From Perkinsus chesapeaki (Eukaryota > Perkinsozoa > Perkinsida > Perkinsidae): DNA of 22,724 nt. The translations under genes were made by a program, and so were the position numbers. Under the pieces are notes generated by a model. It was not told the origin of the DNA, made no database searches, and was given only the letters and a program-made list of their open reading frames with translations. The DNA lies in assembly GCA_013115145.1 (NCBI GenBank), contig JAAPAO010000573.1:1-22724 (forward strand), written 5' to 3'. Positions 18,624 through 22,724 of this stretch are shown piece by piece (position 1 is the stretch's first letter; every line of letters starts with the position of its first letter).

Positions 18624-20332
18624 GTCTTATGAGAAGCGTGTGTTGGTGGCGGTGGCGACGTCAGACTCAGATTAGATGCCATGACGCACTCGCTGAAATG
18701 TTGCGAGTCACTGCCGTCTTTCGGCTTGTGCTGACACGTTTTATGATATTCACAGCTCAGGAATTCATTGATTCCGTGAAAACAATCGACATTAGGCGAG
18801 ATTGTACAACCGCCACTTTGAAAGTTTACGTGTAGTACACATTGTGTACAAACTAAATTTACATATGTACTGTAGTTACTAGCTCTGGCGCAAGAGACGG
18901 CTTAGCACTTCTTGCCCATTCCCCAAGCGCCACCCCGGAATGAAGACCTGAGCTTCAGAGCCTGAAGTACTTGTTTCGATTGACGGCAGCACTGAAAAAC
19001 ATGCATGGTAACTTGGGCTAAGTTACTCGGCGACGATTTCGGAAGATGATCACTTTTTCTATGGTACATAACTCCTCGCAAGTGAGCATGTTTGTACGTT
19101 ACAGTGATACCCCTACAGTGGTGAGCGCTGACCTAGGAACGTAGATCGCCGGATAACTATGCCCGCACGCATGACCCGCGTTAACGCAATGTTGATATGA
19201 AACCGTATTTGAAACATGAAAAACAGACTGACTCATGACAGTGGGGATGAAGTATTACTTGAGGCTACTAGTAAGCGAGGAAATCATGTTTGCTCACGGG
19301 ACATGGTGGGCGTGGTATTTCGGTCTTGCTTCGCCCTGCTGGTTGAAGCGTTGTTCCTCTCGCCGAGACGAACCGAGATGAATATGTCACCGAGAAGCTC
19401 GTTAACAGAATGTAGATGGTAAAGCTCCCTCTATCATATACTATGAAACTTGGATCCTTACAACATCAGTAACTTCCTTAGAGCTGTTACTGTTGACCCG
19501 CATGAGGCTCACCAGTTCCCTTCTGCTTGTAGGAACAGACTCTAAGGGATCCACATGCCTCACAACAGGACGAGATGCCGATCGTCTATGACGCCGTGTA
19601 TCCAGAAAATGCAGACGTAGGGAGTACCAGTACACGATGTCTTCGAGGTGCAGGATATCTAGAATCGAGTAGTGCAAAGTTTTCAAGGCCCGTCAATCAA
19701 AGCGGCCTCGAGACGCATTTGTGCGTGGTAACTTATGTGAGTAGGAGCCCATCTTAATCGAAGATGCATTATATTCTATCAACGGAAAAAAAGTACATCG
19801 TTTTGTATAAAGGACCCCTGGGGTGCTTTACACCAAACACCGATACGACTGAATAGCAGGAAGCATAATGTGGAGACCTTCACCATACTTCAAGTGTTGG
19901 TTGGAGGTCTGCAGGGATGAGTCGTGCTCGAACGGATGATGGACTACTCCTATGAATGGTACTATACGAGACAGGCAAGTTGCTGCCAAACACTGGTAAG
20001 ACTCTATATCTGCTAACAATCATAACTATCAATGCTATAGGCTGCTAACAATCATTCGATTGTTGCACATCGCAGCAAATGTCTTGATTTGTTATCTGCT
20101 TGGGGGCCGTTTATAATGTCACTAAAGCCTACGGGAGTGACACGGCTGCTCGCAAGTGATTCTGTTAATTCAGACACAGGTTTGTGCTCCTCGACCGTCA
20201 TATTTGGCGGGTGTCCAGTACTCAGGTCATATCTAAGCTAGATACTCTGACAGCGATTGCTGACCTGCCGGTGTGACACTGGCTAGCAAACACAACAACC
20301 GGAACTAAGCCGACTTCGTATTACGGACCTTC

Positions 20333-20364
20333 ACGGCTTGTGGCAATCCACAAGTGTATGCCGT
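20333..20364. repeat. Stem-loop in non-coding DNA
   Basis: CTTGTGG-caat-CCACAAG (20337-20354) forms a 7-bp stem with a four-base loop. Outer ACGGC/GCCGT pairing is possible across a five-base bulge. No function can be assigned. Confidence 0.6.
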
Positions 20365-20471
20365 AAGGACAACAGGAACCGTAACTCGCCGACAGGCTTC
20401 TCGTCAGGACAATCAAGGCGAGTAGAGCTCAGAATCGTAGCCTCTGATGTGAAATAAGCCACGGGGCAAGA

Positions 20472-20621
20472 TTAGCGGACACGGTCACAATAATACTGAC
20501 AGAATAGTCTCCCAACTGGTCGGCAACGGCAGCGGTAGCCTCCTGGGCAACCCCCACAATTATCAGCTTCGCTGCCCTTCAGCGCGGCGATGAGAAGTAA
20601 GATATTATAAATCAAACGCAT
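20472..20621 (-). CDS. Small secreted cysteine-rich peptide, 49 aa
   Basis: ATG 20621 to TAA 20472, a single exon. Residues 1-19 form a typical signal peptide (MRLIYNILLLIAALKGSEA, likely cleaved after Ala). The predicted mature part of about 30 residues has six cysteines spaced C-x2-C-x5-C-x-C-x7-C-x3-C, several arginines, and Gly/Pro turns. An even number of closely spaced cysteines plus net positive charge is typical of disulfide-rich secreted peptides: defensin-like antimicrobials, protease inhibitors or signalling peptides. The exact family is not recognised. The frame runs upstream in phase as far as 20717, but the internal ATG directly before the hydrophobic core is the sensible start. 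The gene stands alone in a gene-poor stretch. Confidence 0.55.
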   Translation of the reverse strand: MRLIYNILLLIAALKGSEADNCGGCPGGYRCRCRPVGRLFCQYYCDRVR

Positions 20622-21157
20622 GGATGTTAATAATGTTGAGTGTTGTTTGATGTGAGATGCAGCTTGGGAAGAGCTCCTTGAGGAATAACGCCAAGGCGCA
20701 TGTGGTTTGTACCCCAATTACTCCACTCGGCCCGTGGCGGCGTATTGTTATTTACCATCTAAGTGGCTTCCTAAGCGCTCCTCTCCGGTAAGCATGGTTA
20801 CGGCTTCCGTCTCCTCGTAGACCTTGTATCTTTCCTCACTGAAAGGCGGCTTTCATTGCCGCGAGGGCTACGTGCAGATCATGATGTCGCTGGAACCAAT
20901 AAGGTTCCTCACATGGACAACCTTGATGTTGCACTTCACTTCCCAACAGTTCCCGTCTTAAGACGTAGAGGGACGCAACTGGTCTGGTTGTCGGCCGAAA
21001 TTGGTGCTATTTATGGCACGTATGATTCGATATGAAAACGCATCTCGCTTCACTTCTCAGGCAACGTCTTATCATTGACCGAGACAATTTATGAGACCGG
21101 CAATTTTTCCTGTAATCGGTACTCGGCGATCTATCCACCACCTCATCTAAAACGCAG
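20622..21157. other. Intergenic, no gene seen
   Basis: No frame here shows recognisable protein features. The part just upstream of the secreted peptide should contain its promoter; no motif is recognisable. Confidence 0.5.
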
Positions 21158-21585
21158 TTAGTCGGCAACATCGATGAGATGGACAACCCTTCGCTTATCA
21201 AAATCTTTTAGGAGTTGTGAGATGAACTGTATAAATACTGGTCGGGCTGCTAAATCGAAGCGTGGAGCCTTTTGAATAAGTGCTCCTCGTTTTCGAAGGG
21301 CAGCAAATAGCTCGGGGCAAGCCCTAGCAGTCAGTTCAAGCTTTTGTATGATGCTACGCACAACCCAGTAAACCAGAAAGTTGAATTTTCTCTTTCGGAA
21401 ACTAACTCATGGTAACTTGTTGAGATGAAGAAAGCCGATTCGATCTTTAATCCCACGGATTCCCCATGGCGACAGTGAGCCACGATCCTGTCAAAGGATT
21501 GCTGTACACCGGACTTGAGGGGGCGACACATTAACAGACTTCCGTGTAACACGACTCCCAGAAACTCAGAGTTGTCAAGCCGCAA
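21158..21585 (-). pseudogene. Possible broken coding region, family unknown
   Basis: Two partly overlapping minus-strand frames read like protein. The upstream one contains FLGVVLHGSLLMCRPLKSGV. The downstream one contains RSIIQKLELTARACPELFAA and RPVFIQFISQLLKDF. They switch frame around 21340-21385, where no intron of normal length fits. This could be a decayed gene with a frameshift, or chance. No domain is recognised. Confidence 0.25.
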
Positions 21586-21685
21586 GCCGATCGCGCAAAA
21601 TGACGATGAATGTCACAGATAGGGCTGACATGAAAGGAGAACGGTATTCATGATGGGCGTGATTACGGCAACTGGACAACAAACA

Positions 21686-22716
21686 TCAACAATGAGGTGC
21701 TCTAGTATAGTAAGAGTCACGAGTTATAATACTCGCACACCTCTCAGCCATATGATCTGTGATAGGCTTCTGACTGAGACGAAGTGCAGGTCGTTTGCTT
21801 AGATCAATCACATATCCACCCATCAGCTGCTGAGTAGTTGTGTTGAAAATATCCATACTTTAGATGTCCCAGGGGGTGAACTCAGTGCAAGATACCTTAT
21901 GATCACCCAAGACACCGCCAGCGCGGAGCATCTCACAAACAAGGGCAGAGCAGAAACGCGAAGGGCCAACCGCAGGTGTCCCACTACGATGAGTGTGATA
22001 TGTCCATTCGTCTTTCTCAGGAACGAATGGAAGCTTTGCTGCCCCGCCCACAAGTTTAGAGTCGTCCAGCTTCGAAAAGTCGTTGAGGCCTAAGCCGGAA
22101 GTGTCCATACGATGATTAAGTCCCTCGAGAAATAAATACTTGGCGGTTTCCGGTTTATTACGCTCAACCCATCCGGAAACAGCCTCAATAAATCCCTACG
22201 AGAAGCAAGTTGTATAATTGCCAAAAGGCAGGTATGGATAGTTGCCCGTGAGTGTATCAATAGCAGCAAAGGAGAAGTTATGAGCACCAAACTCATAGCC
22301 TTCGAACTCAGCGACGAACTTCTTCCATGCAGCATCGTTGTCAAAACTCATACGCAGCCCTTTTTCAGGGGTATGTGGACGGCATTTGTATACCATACGC
22401 TATAATTTTTCAGGAACTCCTCTGCTGGTGTCTCAAGTACACCATCGTGATTCGGTAGTTCCTCGGTATCAGGGTCACGGAGGAATATCACAGTGTGGCT
22501 TGCCAGCGTGCCCGCGCCAAACATAAGACCGGCACTATCACCGTCAATGCGCGTTATGACCATTATGTCACCGGGATGCGAGTCAACCTTTGAAAGATCT
22601 AGTTCATCACTTTGTGGGCGCTTTCGAAGTTTTATTCTCATAAAGTGCGCCATCAAGACGCGCTTCCTTCTCGGTAAAGCCTCTAAGAGGCGAGGAGCAT
22701 TAAGGTTAGGAAGCAA
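21686..22716 (-). pseudogene. Permuted papain-like amidase (YiiX/YaeF-type), damaged copy
   Basis: The first frame (22716-22365) contains SHPGDIMVITRIDG and ASHTVIFLRDPDTEEL, with the His expected first in permuted NlpC/P60-type enzymes. A +1 frame then carries MSFDNDAAWKKFVAEFEGYEF, VSGWVERNKPETAKYLF and, near 21930-21960, RFCSALVCEMLRAGG with the candidate catalytic Cys. His before Cys is the circularly permuted order of YiiX/YaeF-like papain-fold amidases (lipid or peptide amide hydrolysis). Lesions are a frame change at about 22365 within a run of five A, an in-frame TAG at 22196-22198 and an in-frame TAA at 21860-21862, after which the frame stays open to TGA 21686. The TAA could instead lie in a 38-nt intron (21895-21858) giving a shorter C-terminus. 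The TAG has no such way out. The true start may lie beyond the window. Sequencing error is an alternative to decay. Confidence 0.55.
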
Positions 22717-22724
22717 CGGCTACA

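Larger units (their letters stand above)
17484..20471. other. About 3 kb with no supported gene; several palindromes
   Basis: Short frames on both strands (for example 18352-18543 and 19441-19686) show no recognised domain, no consistent splice pattern and no membrane or signal sequence, so none is called. Structured elements are palindromes at 17776-17792, 17952-17968 and 18553-18623, a stem-loop at 20333-20364, and a direct repeat CTGCTAACAATCAT at about 20008 and 20043. A B-box-like sequence lies at about 18165-18180 on the minus strand. Confidence 0.5.

Noticed and set aside
19216-19757. Frames of 60-81 codons on both strands
   Set aside because: No domain, no splice-consistent continuation, and overlapping opposite frames of equal quality.

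Overview
The window looks like nuclear DNA of a unicellular eukaryote. Genes are on both strands, and the long ones are split by GT-AG introns mostly 35-60 nt long with few over 100 nt. The products (a copper P1B-ATPase, a multi-spanning J-protein, a CEP70-like centrosomal coiled-coil protein, a cathepsin B-like protease) point to a flagellated protist. The minimal introns and gene set would fit an alveolate such as Perkinsus. That placement is inference; nothing in the window fixes the species. No bacterial operon signals, rRNA, CRISPR or convincing tRNA were seen.

Layout. 1-268 (-): 5' end of an ankyrin-repeat gene leaving the window. 717-2479 (-): seven-exon J-domain membrane protein, 427 aa. 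2629-6106 (-): eight-exon Cu+-ATPase, 975 aa, with two CxxC metal-binding domains and a third one without cysteines. 6366-6572 (-): a small Cys-rich ORF directly upstream of it. 7321-10526 (+): 18-exon CEP70-like coiled-coil gene, 740 aa. 10843-14034 (+): decayed non-LTR retrotransposon with endonuclease, reverse transcriptase, RNase H and a C-terminal zinc finger. 15118-15437 (+): three-exon gene for a 78-aa protein. 15893-17483 (+): eight-exon cathepsin B-like protease, 351 aa. 17484-20471: almost no coding signal. 20472-20621 (-): 49-aa secreted Cys-rich peptide. 21158-21585 (-): weak, possibly broken coding traces. 21686-22716 (-): damaged permuted-papain-like amidase gene running towards the right edge.

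The exon models were assembled by hand. Each multi-exon model was required to keep frame, to use GT-AG borders and to restore the family's expected domain sequence; the summed exon lengths divide by three in every case. The genes do not form one pathway. The one suggestive functional neighbourhood is the copper ATPase beside a Cys-rich putative metal-binding protein.

The most unusual structural signal is a set of perfect or near-perfect palindromes with a single-nucleotide centre, with arms of 5 to 26 bp. They cluster between 11.3 and 18.7 kb, often as touching or overlapping pairs, and are not explained by the annotated genes.
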